From an uncultured Planctomycetaceae bacterium (GTDB lineage Bacteria; Planctomycetota; Planctomycetia; Pirellulales; UBA1268), in NCBI GenBank assembly GCA_937900985.1, contig CALCGM010000192.1:1-8173 (forward strand): 8,173 nucleotides of DNA. The letters run 5' to 3'. Below, piece by piece: positions 1 to 6,695 of the stretch. Below the pieces are notes generated by a model. The model was not told the origin of the DNA. It did not search any database and was given only the letters and a program-made list of their open reading frames with translations. The position numbers were made by a program, and so were the translations under genes. Each line of letters begins with the position of its first letter. The first letter of the stretch is position 1.

Positions 1-303
1 GTGAAGGAGGGAGGAGCGGCGACCGACGACGTCAACGCCCACTCCAAGGCAGCCGCCCTCAAGCTCCATCATGGTGAGCTCGCCGCCGACGGCTCCTTTG
101 CCAAGCCCGACGAGATTCTCGACTGCGCCGATGAGCCTGATCACGACGGCCTCTGCCGGGCCGAGCAAGAGTTTTTCCTCGACGCGATCGAGAACGACCG
201 CGATCTCTCCGACCATATGGACGACGCGGTCTCGAGCCTTCGCATCGTGCTCGCCGCTGATGAGGCCTACCGCACCGGCACCACCGTCGCACTGCCTGGC
301 TGA
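1..303 (+). CDS. Gfo/Idh/MocA-type oxidoreductase, C-terminal part (5' end outside window)
   Basis: The frame is open from the first base and ends at a TGA at 301-303, so about 100 residues of the C-terminus are seen. The last 46 residues fit the closing helix and strand of Gfo/Idh/MocA NAD(P)-dependent dehydrogenases: EQEFFLDAIENDRDLS, then DAVSSLRIVLAADEAYRTG, then a short hydrophobic end. In this family the segment follows the second (substrate/dimer) domain. The Rossmann domain and the catalytic lysine would lie upstream of the window, so substrate and cofactor cannot be judged. A GTG at base 1 could serve as a start only if this is a remnant. Reading it as a gene truncated by the window edge is simpler. 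The family call rests on a short stretch and is moderately sure. Confidence 0.6.
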   Translation: MKEGGAATDDVNAHSKAAALKLHHGELAADGSFAKPDEILDCADEPDHDGLCRAEQEFFLDAIENDRDLSDHMDDAVSSLRIVLAADEAYRTGTTVALPG

Positions 304-332
304 GGCAGCAATCCTCCAGCGTTTTCCCAGTG

Positions 333-353
333 CGGGAAGCCAATCGGGAAGCC
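333..353. repeat. Short direct repeat in the 304-551 spacer
   Basis: The 9-mer CGGGAAGCC occurs at 333-341 and again at 345-353, separated by AAT. It lies just after the stop of the first gene. A GTGCGGG at 330-336 is complementary to CCCGCAC at 370-376, so a weak long-loop stem is possible here. The rest of the 304-551 spacer shows no gene and no convincing terminator with a T tract. The repeat may be chance in GC-rich DNA. Confidence 0.25.
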
Positions 354-551
354 TGCAGCCCGGAAAAGGCCCGCACGGCCGAGATGGGCAACGCGTGCGG
401 CGATGGTTGGGCAGATACCCCGGGGGCAACTCGGCTAAAAAAACCGCTCTAACCACGCGGCCGCTTCGTTGCTACAACCCTAAGGAACTGGGGTCCCCAC
501 GGCTGGGAGCACCCGCTAACCGTCGCGGGCTGCCATAAAGCGGGGCTGAAA

Positions 552-1142
552 ATGCTGTTCTCTCTTCTCTCGATCGTTGCCTGGTTTGTGGTGATGGTCG
601 TGCTGATGTCGCTCGTTGAGCATCAGGTCCACCGCCAGTTGATGCACCGAAAGCCGCGACACCCGCTGCTCAAGAAACTGCATGCACGGCAGCGGATTTT
701 CACAAGCCATGCGGTGGAGCATCACAGCCAGTACCGCAAGGTCTTTCATGATGACCCGCTGCCGCCTGGCGACGACCGGGGCATTCGCCTCAACCTCATC
801 GAGGGGCTGCTTGAGTGTCTTCCCCTGAGCCTGATTCTTGGGCTTGTGGCGTACACCACCGGGCTGACCACGTTTTATAGTGCCGCGATTGTCTGGCCGG
901 CGGTGGTCGCCCTCCACCACACGATCTGGAATCAGATTCATCTGGAGATGCACCAGCCGAAGAAGCGGTTTTTTGCAGACTGGCAGGCCTATAAGTTCGT
1001 GGCCAGGCACCACTTTCTGCACCATCGCTATCCCGACAAAAACTTCAACGTCGCCTTTCCGGTCGGAGACTTTCTCTGCGGTACGATCGCCCGTCCGTCG
1101 AATGCCGACTGGGACGCGATGCGGGCCGAAGGCATCGCCTGA
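552..1142 (+). CDS. Membrane fatty acid hydroxylase / sterol desaturase-like protein
   Basis: This is a 196-residue protein with a hydrophobic N-terminus (residues 2-22) and a hydrophobic stretch at about 86-127 that could form one or two further spans. Histidines cluster in a pattern typical of membrane di-iron oxygenases: EHQVH (23-27) with a further His at 32, HAVEHH (53-58), a histidine pair at 122-123, HLEMH (130-134) and RHHFLHH (152-158). The spacing between the HxxxHH and HHxxHH boxes fits the eight-histidine rule of the fatty acid hydroxylase superfamily, which hydroxylates or desaturates lipids, sterols or carotenoids at the membrane. The substrate cannot be read from the sequence. 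The protein is short for the superfamily but within the range of small bacterial members. The ATG at 552 follows a GGGG about 7 bases upstream. The gene precedes the ethanolamine operon on the same strand by 135 bases, so a shared transcript is possible but not shown. Confidence 0.7.
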   Translation: MLFSLLSIVAWFVVMVVLMSLVEHQVHRQLMHRKPRHPLLKKLHARQRIFTSHAVEHHSQYRKVFHDDPLPPGDDRGIRLNLIEGLLECLPLSLILGLVAYTTGLTTFYSAAIVWPAVVALHHTIWNQIHLEMHQPKKRFFADWQAYKFVARHHFLHHRYPDKNFNVAFPVGDFLCGTIARPSNADWDAMRAEGIA

Positions 1143-1264
1143 CGACCTGGTGCGACCAAGGCAAGCGACAGCTTTCGCGGCCGCGGGCTTCCGCCTTCCG
1201 TTGTCCTAGTGGGCTTCGATTGAGCGTCGGGGATCTGCCGCTCGTAAACCACGGCCAGCCTTGT

Positions 1265-1268
1265 GGAG
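1265..1268 (+). promoter_or_regulatory. Shine-Dalgarno site deciding the permease start
   Basis: GGAG stands 9 bases before the ATG at 1278. The upstream in-frame GTG at 1263 overlaps this site and has no comparable site of its own, so the ATG is the better start. Confidence 0.5.
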
Positions 1269-1277
1269 CGAGATCGC

Positions 1278-2636
1278 ATGCACGCGTCTGACGAGTCGTC
1301 GAGCGATGGCCGCCGGCTGACCCCAGTGCTCGGCACCTGGCAGCTGTGGGGGCTGGCCGTGGGCCTGGTGATCTCTGGTGAATACTTCGGCTGGAGTTAC
1401 GGCTGGGCCCAGGCGGGCACCCTCGGCTTCCTCGTGACCACGCTCGTGGTGGCGGTGATGTACACGAGTTTCATCTTCAGCTTCACGGAGCTCACCACAG
1501 CCATTCCCGATGCCGGCGGCCCCTTCGCCTACGCACGGCGGGCCTTTGGCCCGCTGGGAGGTGCGATCGCTGGCTGGGCCACACTGATCGAGTTTGTGTT
1601 TGCGCCGCCGGCGATTGCCCTGGCGATCGGTGCGTATGTCGGCGTGCAGTTTCCGGGCCTCGAGCCGACCTGGACAGCCGTGGGGGCCTACGCGGTTTTT
1701 ATGACGCTCAACATTCTCGGCGTCACGATCGCTGCCAACTTTGAACTATTTGTGACCCTGCTGGCTGTCGGTGAGCTGCTCGTGTTTATGGGGGTGGTCG
1801 CTCCGGACTTCTCGTGGGCCAACTTCACCGCCGGTGGCTGGGCCGGCAGCGACAGCTTCAGCCCGCAGGCGATCGGCGGCATCCTCGCGGCCACCCCGTT
1901 TGCGATCTGGTTTTTCCTGGCGATTGAAGGGGTGGCGATGGCCGCCGAAGAGGCCCGCGATCCCCACCGCACCATCCCGCGCGCCTACATCGGCGGCATG
2001 CTCACGCTGGTCGCGTTGGCACTGGGGGTGATGTTTTTTGCTGGCGGCGTGGGCAACTGGTCGGAGTTGGCCAACATCAACGATCCGCTGCCGCAGGCGA
2101 TGAAGAAGGTCGTCGGCGACTCCAGCGGCTGGCTGCACATGCTCGTCTGGCTGGGGCTGTTCGGGCTCGTGGCCTCCTTTCACGGCATCATCATGGGCTA
2201 CTCGCGGCAGATTTTTGCGATGGCCCGTGCCGGCTACCTCCCGCGTCGACTGGCCACCCTGCATCCGGTCCGCGGCACGCCCTGGGTGGCGATTCTGGCC
2301 GGCGGGCTTGTGGGGATCGCGGCCATCTTCAGCGATTCGGTGATTGCCTTCGGTGGTCAGCCGCTGACGGCCAACATCGTGACGATGGCGGTGCTCGGTG
2401 CGATGGTGATGTATATCTCCGCGATGGCCAGCCTCTTCGCGCTGCGTCGCCGTGAGCCCGATCTCCCCAGATCCTTTCCGGCCATCGGCTATCCGTGGGT
2501 TCCGGGGATTGCCCTCGTGCTGGCCGTCGTTTGCCTCGGCACCGTGATCTGGTCGAATCCCGGGGTGAGCCTCGCTTTCGGCGGGCTGATGACTGCAGCG
2601 GTCGCCGGGCACATGCTCTACGGTGTCGAGCGATGA
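1278..2636 (+). CDS. eat: Ethanolamine permease, APC superfamily
   Basis: This 452-residue integral membrane transporter has about twelve hydrophobic spans, roughly at 22-40, 48-70, 97-122, 132-150, 155-175, 200-220, 236-258, 286-307, 334-354, 367-388, 406-426 and 430-448. Family signatures include SGEYFGWSYGWAQAG near the N-terminus (33-47), the amino-acid-permease motif PDAGGPFAYARRAFGP (77-92), EGVAMAAEEARDPHRTIPRA (217-236) and SRQIFAMARAGYLP (309-322). This combination matches the Eat-type ethanolamine permeases, which import ethanolamine across the cytoplasmic membrane, probably with a cation. The placement directly before eutB and eutC supports the substrate assignment. The length is normal for the family. 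The start is taken at ATG 1278; GTG 1263 would add five residues. The stop codon lies inside the ribosome binding site of eutB, so the two are probably translated in a coupled way. Confidence 0.88.
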   Translation: MHASDESSSDGRRLTPVLGTWQLWGLAVGLVISGEYFGWSYGWAQAGTLGFLVTTLVVAVMYTSFIFSFTELTTAIPDAGGPFAYARRAFGPLGGAIAGWATLIEFVFAPPAIALAIGAYVGVQFPGLEPTWTAVGAYAVFMTLNILGVTIAANFELFVTLLAVGELLVFMGVVAPDFSWANFTAGGWAGSDSFSPQAIGGILAATPFAIWFFLAIEGVAMAAEEARDPHRTIPRAYIGGMLTLVALALGVMFFAGGVGNWSELANINDPLPQAMKKVVGDSSGWLHMLVWLGLFGLVASFHGIIMGYSRQIFAMARAGYLPRRLATLHPVRGTPWVAILAGGLVGIAAIFSDSVIAFGGQPLTANIVTMAVLGAMVMYISAMASLFALRRREPDLPRSFPAIGYPWVPGIALVLAVVCLGTVIWSNPGVSLAFGGLMTAAVAGHMLYGVER

Positions 2637-2639
2637 GGA
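2634..2639 (+). promoter_or_regulatory. eutB ribosome binding site overlapping the permease stop
   Basis: TGAGGA contains both the permease stop codon (TGA) and a GAGG Shine-Dalgarno core, seven bases before the eutB ATG at 2646. Ribosomes ending the permease would sit on the eutB initiation site, which suggests translational coupling. Confidence 0.65.
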
Positions 2640-2645
2640 CTTGCC

Positions 2646-4022
2646 ATGGGCTATCAGCACACCCTCGACAGCCGCGTCTGGCATTTTGACGATCTGAAAA
2701 CGCTGCTGGCCAAGGCGTCGCCCTATCGCTCGGGCGACGTGCTCGCCGGCGTGGCGGCCGAGTCGCCGGTGGAGCGGACCGCCGCTCGGATGGCGCTCGC
2801 CGAGCTCCCACTGGTGCGGTTTCTTGAAGAGCCGGTGATCCCCGGGGAAGACGACGAGGTCACCCGACTGATCCTGGAGAGCCACGACGCTCGAGCATTT
2901 GCGGCAGTTGCCCATCTCACGGTCGGTGACTTTCGCGATTGGCTGCTCGGTGAGGCCGCCGATGAGGCCACGCTGACCGCGATTCGGCCGGGCCTCACGC
3001 CCGAAATGGCAGCAGCTGTGTGCAAGCTGATGCGCAACCAAGACCTGATCAGCGTGGCCCGCAGGTGCCGGGTGGTCACCCGCTTTCGCAACACGATCGG
3101 TCTGCCGGGCACGCTGGCGATGCGGCTGCAGCCCAACCATCCCGCCGACGATCCGCGGGGCATCCTCGCGGGTGTTCTCGATGGTCTGATGTATGGCTGC
3201 GGAGATGCGGTGATCGGCGTGAATCCCGTCAGCGACGACATGACCACGCTGAAGGTGTTGCTGGAGAGCCTCGCTGCGGTGATCCAGCGGTTTGAGATCC
3301 CCACCCAGGCGTGTGTGCTCGCCCATGTCACCAGCCAGATTGAGGCGATCAACGCGGGGCTTCCGGTCGACCTTGTGTTTCAGTCGATCGGCGGCACCGA
3401 GGCAACCAACCGCAGCTTCGGCATCAGCCTCGCCATGCTCCGCGAGGCCCGCGAGGCGGCGCTTTCCACCGGCCGTGGCACTCTCGGCAGCAACGTGATG
3501 TATTTCGAGACGGGCCAGGGATCGTCGCTCTCGGCCAACGCCCATCATGGCGTCGACCAGCAGACCTGCGAGGCCCGAGCCTACGGGGTCGCGAGAGCCT
3601 TTGAGCCACTGATCTGCAACACGGTCGTCGGTTTCATCGGCCCGGAGTATCTCCACGATGGCAAGCAGATCATTCGCGCCGGTCTCGAAGACCACTTCTG
3701 CGGCAAGCTCCTCGGCCTGCCGATCGGCTGCGACGCCTGCTACACCAACCATGCCGAGGCCGACGCCGACGACATGGACACGTTGATGACGCTGCTGGCC
3801 ACGGCGGGCGTGACATTCTTGATTGGTGTTCCCGGAGCCGACGACGTGATGCTCGGCTACCAGAGCCTCTCCTTCCACGACGCGCTCTACCTGCGGGAGG
3901 TGTTTGGCCTCCGTCGGGCGCCGGAGTTTGAGGCCTGGCTTGAGCGGATGGATCTCGTCGACAGCCGCGGCCGCCTGCTGCCTGTCACGTCGCGACACCC
4001 GCTGTTGGCGATGCAGGCGTAA
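2646..4022 (+). CDS. eutB: Ethanolamine ammonia-lyase, large (catalytic) subunit
   Basis: This 458-residue subunit belongs to the adenosylcobalamin-dependent enzyme that splits ethanolamine into acetaldehyde and ammonia in the cytoplasm. The length is close to that of E. coli EutB (about 453). Residues known to bind substrate or cofactor in E. coli EutB have clear counterparts: Arg160 and Gln162 in MRLQPNHP, Asn193 in VIGVNPVSDD, Phe258 in NRSFGISLAM, Glu288 in YFETGQGSSLSANAHHG (Glu287 in E. coli) and Asp363 in GCDACYTNHAEAD (Asp362 in E. coli). No active-site residue appears lost. The ATG at 2646 has a GAGG site 7 bases upstream that overlaps the permease stop codon. EutC follows after a 42-base gap. 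A long open frame on the opposite strand through this gene is a by-product of GC-rich codon usage. Confidence 0.96.
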   Translation: MGYQHTLDSRVWHFDDLKTLLAKASPYRSGDVLAGVAAESPVERTAARMALAELPLVRFLEEPVIPGEDDEVTRLILESHDARAFAAVAHLTVGDFRDWLLGEAADEATLTAIRPGLTPEMAAAVCKLMRNQDLISVARRCRVVTRFRNTIGLPGTLAMRLQPNHPADDPRGILAGVLDGLMYGCGDAVIGVNPVSDDMTTLKVLLESLAAVIQRFEIPTQACVLAHVTSQIEAINAGLPVDLVFQSIGGTEATNRSFGISLAMLREAREAALSTGRGTLGSNVMYFETGQGSSLSANAHHGVDQQTCEARAYGVARAFEPLICNTVVGFIGPEYLHDGKQIIRAGLEDHFCGKLLGLPIGCDACYTNHAEADADDMDTLMTLLATAGVTFLIGVPGADDVMLGYQSLSFHDALYLREVFGLRRAPEFEAWLERMDLVDSRGRLLPVTSRHPLLAMQA

Positions 4023-4064
4023 AATCGTTGGTTGCCCCCGCGGTTGCTGTCTATCGAGAGCCGA

Positions 4065-4931
4065 ATGAACGAGTTCACGCCGCCTGCACCATCCCCGCCG
4101 AGCCAGCCCACGGTCATCCGCGATCCGTGGATCGGCCTGCGGTCGCTGACCCCCTCACGGATTGCCCTGGGCCGTGCAGGCCATGCCCTGCCCACCCGTG
4201 AGGTGCTGGCGGCAGACGAGGCGCATGCCCGGGCTCGCTCGGCGGTGCATGCGCCGCTGGATCTCGACGACCTGAGCGGTCGGCTGGCCGCAATCACGAA
4301 GGGCACGCCGCCGGTTCGAGTGTGCTCGGCGGCTCCCGACCGGCAGCGGTATCTGCTGCGGCCCGACCTCGGCCGCCGCCTCTCTGCAGAGAGCCGATCA
4401 GGGCTCGCCGCCCTGCCCCTTGGGCCTGAAGGCTGTGATCTGGCGATCGTGGTTGCCGATGGCCTCTCCACGACGGCGGTCGCCCGGCATGCCGCACCGG
4501 TCATCGAAGCGATCCTTGCCGGCCTGCCGCCCGCCTGCCGCCTCGGGCCGGTGGTGATCGCCAGCCAGGCGCGGGTGGCTCTCGGTGATGAGGTTGGCCA
4601 GCTGCTCAAGGCGCGGCTGGTGGCTGTGCTCATCGGCGAGCGGCCCGGCCTGTCCTGCCAGGAGAGCCTGGGCATCTACCTGACCTGGGAGCCTCGCCCC
4701 GGCCGTACCGACGCCGAGCGGAACTGCCTCTCCAACATCCACCCCGGCGGTCTCTCGCCTGCCGACGCTGCCACTCGTCTCTGGTGGCTCGCCGGCGAGG
4801 CCCGTCGCCTGTGCACCACAGGCGTTGCCCTCAAAGACCGTAGCGGCGAGCCAGGCCGGTTGGGCGAACGGAGAGCATCCACACCTTGCACCATCGCAGG
4901 CGGCGTTGGAGGAGCCACAAATGAACGATGA
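4065..4931 (+). CDS. eutC: Ethanolamine ammonia-lyase, small subunit
   Basis: This 288-residue subunit helps form the adenosylcobalamin site of ethanolamine ammonia-lyase together with EutB. Family hallmarks are the N-terminal SRIALGRAGHALPT (31-44), ADGLSTTAVARHAAPV (131-146), IGERPGLSCQESLGIYLTWEP (split over 190-210) and the DAERNCLSNIHPGGL segment (216-230). The family body ends near ALKD (255-258). The last ~30 residues, rich in Gly, Arg and Ala, look like a tail that overlaps the next gene and its ribosome binding site. The start is taken at ATG 4065, with GAGAG just upstream (4056-4060); a TTG at 4032 would add 11 residues without a good site. The gene follows eutB by 42 bases on the same strand and its last 11 bases overlap the start of the small cysteine-rich gene. 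Confidence 0.93.
   Translation: MNEFTPPAPSPPSQPTVIRDPWIGLRSLTPSRIALGRAGHALPTREVLAADEAHARARSAVHAPLDLDDLSGRLAAITKGTPPVRVCSAAPDRQRYLLRPDLGRRLSAESRSGLAALPLGPEGCDLAIVVADGLSTTAVARHAAPVIEAILAGLPPACRLGPVVIASQARVALGDEVGQLLKARLVAVLIGERPGLSCQESLGIYLTWEPRPGRTDAERNCLSNIHPGGLSPADAATRLWWLAGEARRLCTTGVALKDRSGEPGRLGERRASTPCTIAGGVGGATNER
4908..4914 (+). promoter_or_regulatory. Strong Shine-Dalgarno site inside eutC for the small cysteine-rich gene
   Basis: GGAGGAG lies within the eutC coding sequence, with its GGAGG core 8 bases before the ATG at 4921. It is the best ribosome binding site in the window. It fixes the small gene's start at 4921 rather than any upstream in-frame codon. Confidence 0.7.
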
Positions 4932-5100
4932 TCTGCGAAGCGATCAGCGGGCTGGGCGAAACCAGGACGAGGCCGCCTCGCCGCCACCGCGGCCTGCCTG
5001 TCCTGTCTGCGGAGGCAGCCTGATAGAGATTCGTGCCAAGCTGCAGTGCTCGCGCTGTCACACCATCTGCGAGACCTGCTGCGAAGGCGGCCGAGGGTGA
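4921..5100 (+). CDS. Small cysteine-rich (zinc-ribbon-like) protein, coupled to eutC
   Basis: This is a 59-residue protein of no family I can name. The first 25 residues are polar and Pro/Ala rich and probably disordered. The C-terminal half has CPVCGG (27-32), then CSRCHTICETCC (43-54), giving Cys at 27, 30, 43, 46, 50, 53 and 54 plus His47. Two CxxC pairs about 12 residues apart are the spacing of a zinc ribbon; the extra cysteines could bind a second metal or a cluster. The ATG at 4921 follows a GGAGGAG site and overlaps the end of eutC by 11 bases, in another frame. This strongly suggests co-translation with the ethanolamine lyase. A role as metal-binding helper or regulator of the operon is only an inference from position. 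Confidence 0.72.
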   Translation: MNDDLRSDQRAGRNQDEAASPPPRPACPVCGGSLIEIRAKLQCSRCHTICETCCEGGRG

Positions 5101-5170
5101 GGCGCGGAGCCCACCACACGTGCGGTCGGTCTCCTGTGGGCGGTGGAACGCTCGCCATAGCCTGCGGCGG

Positions 5171-5190
5171 CAGACGTGTTCCACAGTCTG
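5171..5190. terminator. Possible bidirectional terminator hairpin between convergent genes
   Basis: CAGAC at 5171-5175 pairs with GTCTG at 5186-5190. TGT and ACA continue the stem past a one-base bulge, around a TCC loop. It lies between the end of the ethanolamine operon (plus) and the end of the TolB-like gene (minus). No T tract follows on either strand, so a factor-independent terminator is uncertain. A second short palindrome, ACGTGGC-A-GCCACGT at 5194-5208, lies in the last codons of the minus-strand gene. Confidence 0.3.
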
Positions 5191-6567
5191 CTAACGTGGC
5201 AGCCACGTGAATCGCCCCCAGTTGGTGTTGGGAGGCACGATTGCCAACTCCTGCTCGCCCAGTTCGGTTTCGATCATGACCTTTGGGCCGCCCCTGTGTG
5301 GATCTGGAAAGGCTCGCGTCACAAATCCATCGGGAGACCATGTGGGATCGTCGCCGGGTCCGACTTTTCGTCGGTGTGTTCCATCGCTGCTGACGACCCA
5401 CACATGAAAGGTTGCTGCGATCAGCTGGTCCCGCTCCGGATTTGGAATCCCAGTAAACCTGCTCATGTGAATGGCTTCGACGCCTTCCCAATGGGCAATC
5501 CACTGCCCGTCAGGTGACCAGGCAGGAACTTTTTGTTCGATTGGAGCCTGAATGGCCTCGTGCTCTTCGATGTCGGGCGGCGAGATCGGCTGGGCGTTGC
5601 TCCCGTCCAGGTCACTGACCCAGATCCGCATGTTGCCGCTTCGATTCGAGACGAAGGCAATCCTTCTTCCCATGGGAGAGACAACCGGCATGGAGTTACT
5701 GAACTTCAGCTGTTCTGTGTCGCTGAACAATCTTCGTGACTCGCCGGTTTCCGTGTTCATGATGTGGATCTGGCTGCCGTTGGTGGGATCGCTTCCCGGA
5801 AGCGACGTCATCCAGACGATGTGCTTGGAGTCCGGCAGCCAGGAGGGCACGAGGTTGACTCCCTCTTCACGAAGAACCTTGGCGTCCTTGCCATCGACAT
5901 CAGAAAGCATCAGGGCGAACCCGTGTTCGGTCTGCTGAACATAGGCGAGCCGCCTGCCATCAGGCGAACAGGATGGCATGCGGCAGCCGCGCTGCGACTC
6001 GGTCAACTGCCTGCGGCCTGAGCCGTCTTCGTGCATGCGATAGAGCTGGAGGACCCCGTCTTTATCCGAGTGGCTGACGATGACTCGGTGCAGTTCCCGC
6101 CCGGCTGAGCCTTCGTTGCTTCCCTGGGGAGCCGTGGGCGGGGCCTGGGCTGGAGGAGCTGCTTGAGAGAGCAACGCCCCAGGGGAAAGAAGCGTCCCCC
6201 AGATCACCGTGAGCAGCATCCGGCGAACAACTCGCCGGAGGCCAAAGAGCAACAAATACACGGCTCCGTACCAGACTGCGGTGAGCAGAGGACTTAAGAC
6301 CAGCAGAAACGATCGGTCTGTATCGCTCGCCCACTCCTCGCTGGCGCGTTGCGCCTCAGGGGTGCCGGGCTCGTATTTGTCGACCTCTGCCAAGAGCTCC
6401 GCATCAAGCGCCCACACGTAGTTGGCCAAGAGGACCACGCCGGCAATCACGCTGGTCAGGCACACCACCCAGACCACGCCGAGAGACATTCGTCTTCGGA
6501 GGCCAAGCATCGCCGCCCAAGTGAGGAGTGGGCAAGCGAACCAGGCAGTCAGGAAAAGGGTGGGCAT
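5191..6567 (-). CDS. Membrane-anchored TolB/WD40-like (PD40) beta-propeller protein
   Basis: This 458-residue protein has two parts. The N-terminal ~135 residues carry four hydrophobic segments (about 2-22, 29-52, 86-110 and 117-136), with a charged loop between the second and third. A Pro/Ala/Gln-rich linker (136-155) leads to a C-terminal domain with repeated PD40 blades: CSPDGRRLAYV (200-210), WLPDSKHIVWM (243-253), VSPMGRRIAFVS (296-307), WSPDGQWIAHW (350-360) and WSPDGFVTRAF (410-420). LYRMHEDGSGRRQLT and WVVSSDGTHRRKV are typical inter-blade strands. Such propellers bind proteins or peptides, as in TolB; no catalytic domain is seen. The partner is unknown, and the domain may lie on the outer face of the membrane. 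The start at ATG 6567 is chosen because GAGAGGA precedes it by 8 bases and because the extra 31 residues from 6660 have no such site. Codon use looks less GC-biased than in the eut genes. Confidence 0.8.
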   Translation of the reverse strand: MPTLFLTAWFACPLLTWAAMLGLRRRMSLGVVWVVCLTSVIAGVVLLANYVWALDAELLAEVDKYEPGTPEAQRASEEWASDTDRSFLLVLSPLLTAVWYGAVYLLLFGLRRVVRRMLLTVIWGTLLSPGALLSQAAPPAQAPPTAPQGSNEGSAGRELHRVIVSHSDKDGVLQLYRMHEDGSGRRQLTESQRGCRMPSCSPDGRRLAYVQQTEHGFALMLSDVDGKDAKVLREEGVNLVPSWLPDSKHIVWMTSLPGSDPTNGSQIHIMNTETGESRRLFSDTEQLKFSNSMPVVSPMGRRIAFVSNRSGNMRIWVSDLDGSNAQPISPPDIEEHEAIQAPIEQKVPAWSPDGQWIAHWEGVEAIHMSRFTGIPNPERDQLIAATFHVWVVSSDGTHRRKVGPGDDPTWSPDGFVTRAFPDPHRGGPKVMIETELGEQELAIVPPNTNWGRFTWLPR

Positions 6568-6695
6568 CGTAGAGTTCCTCTCGGTGGAGAATGCCTGAAA
6601 GTGGCTGGGCCGCCACGAGCGATTGTCCACTGCAAAACACACCGGGCTTCGTGACGCCACCGCATTTTTCTCAGCTCGTCTGCAGCAACCGTTCG

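Noticed and set aside
71..538. 155-codon plus-strand frame across the first gene and spacer
   Set aside because: It overlaps the oxidoreductase end in another frame, is Ser/Pro/Arg rich without any motif, and continues into noncoding spacer.
304..551. Integron attC site or structured RNA in the first spacer
   Set aside because: Some short palindromes such as GGGGTCCCC are present, but no paired core-site consensus and no consistent extended fold could be traced by eye.
1143..1277. Promoter or cobalamin riboswitch before the permease
   Set aside because: TTGAGC at 1220 and CGTAAA at 1243 have the right spacing but the -10 match is poor. I see no recognisable B12-box and the region is too short for a full cobalamin riboswitch.
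1746..3998. A 750-codon open frame on the minus strand opposite the permease and eutB
   Set aside because: It mirrors two certain genes on the plus strand, is rich in His, Arg, Gly and Asp with no family pattern, and is explained by strong third-position GC bias.
5101..5190. Inverted GCCCAC / GTGGGC (5109-5114 and 5136-5141) as terminator of the ethanolamine operon
   Set aside because: Only six base pairs around a 21-base loop and no T tract; the hairpin at 5171-5190 is a better candidate.
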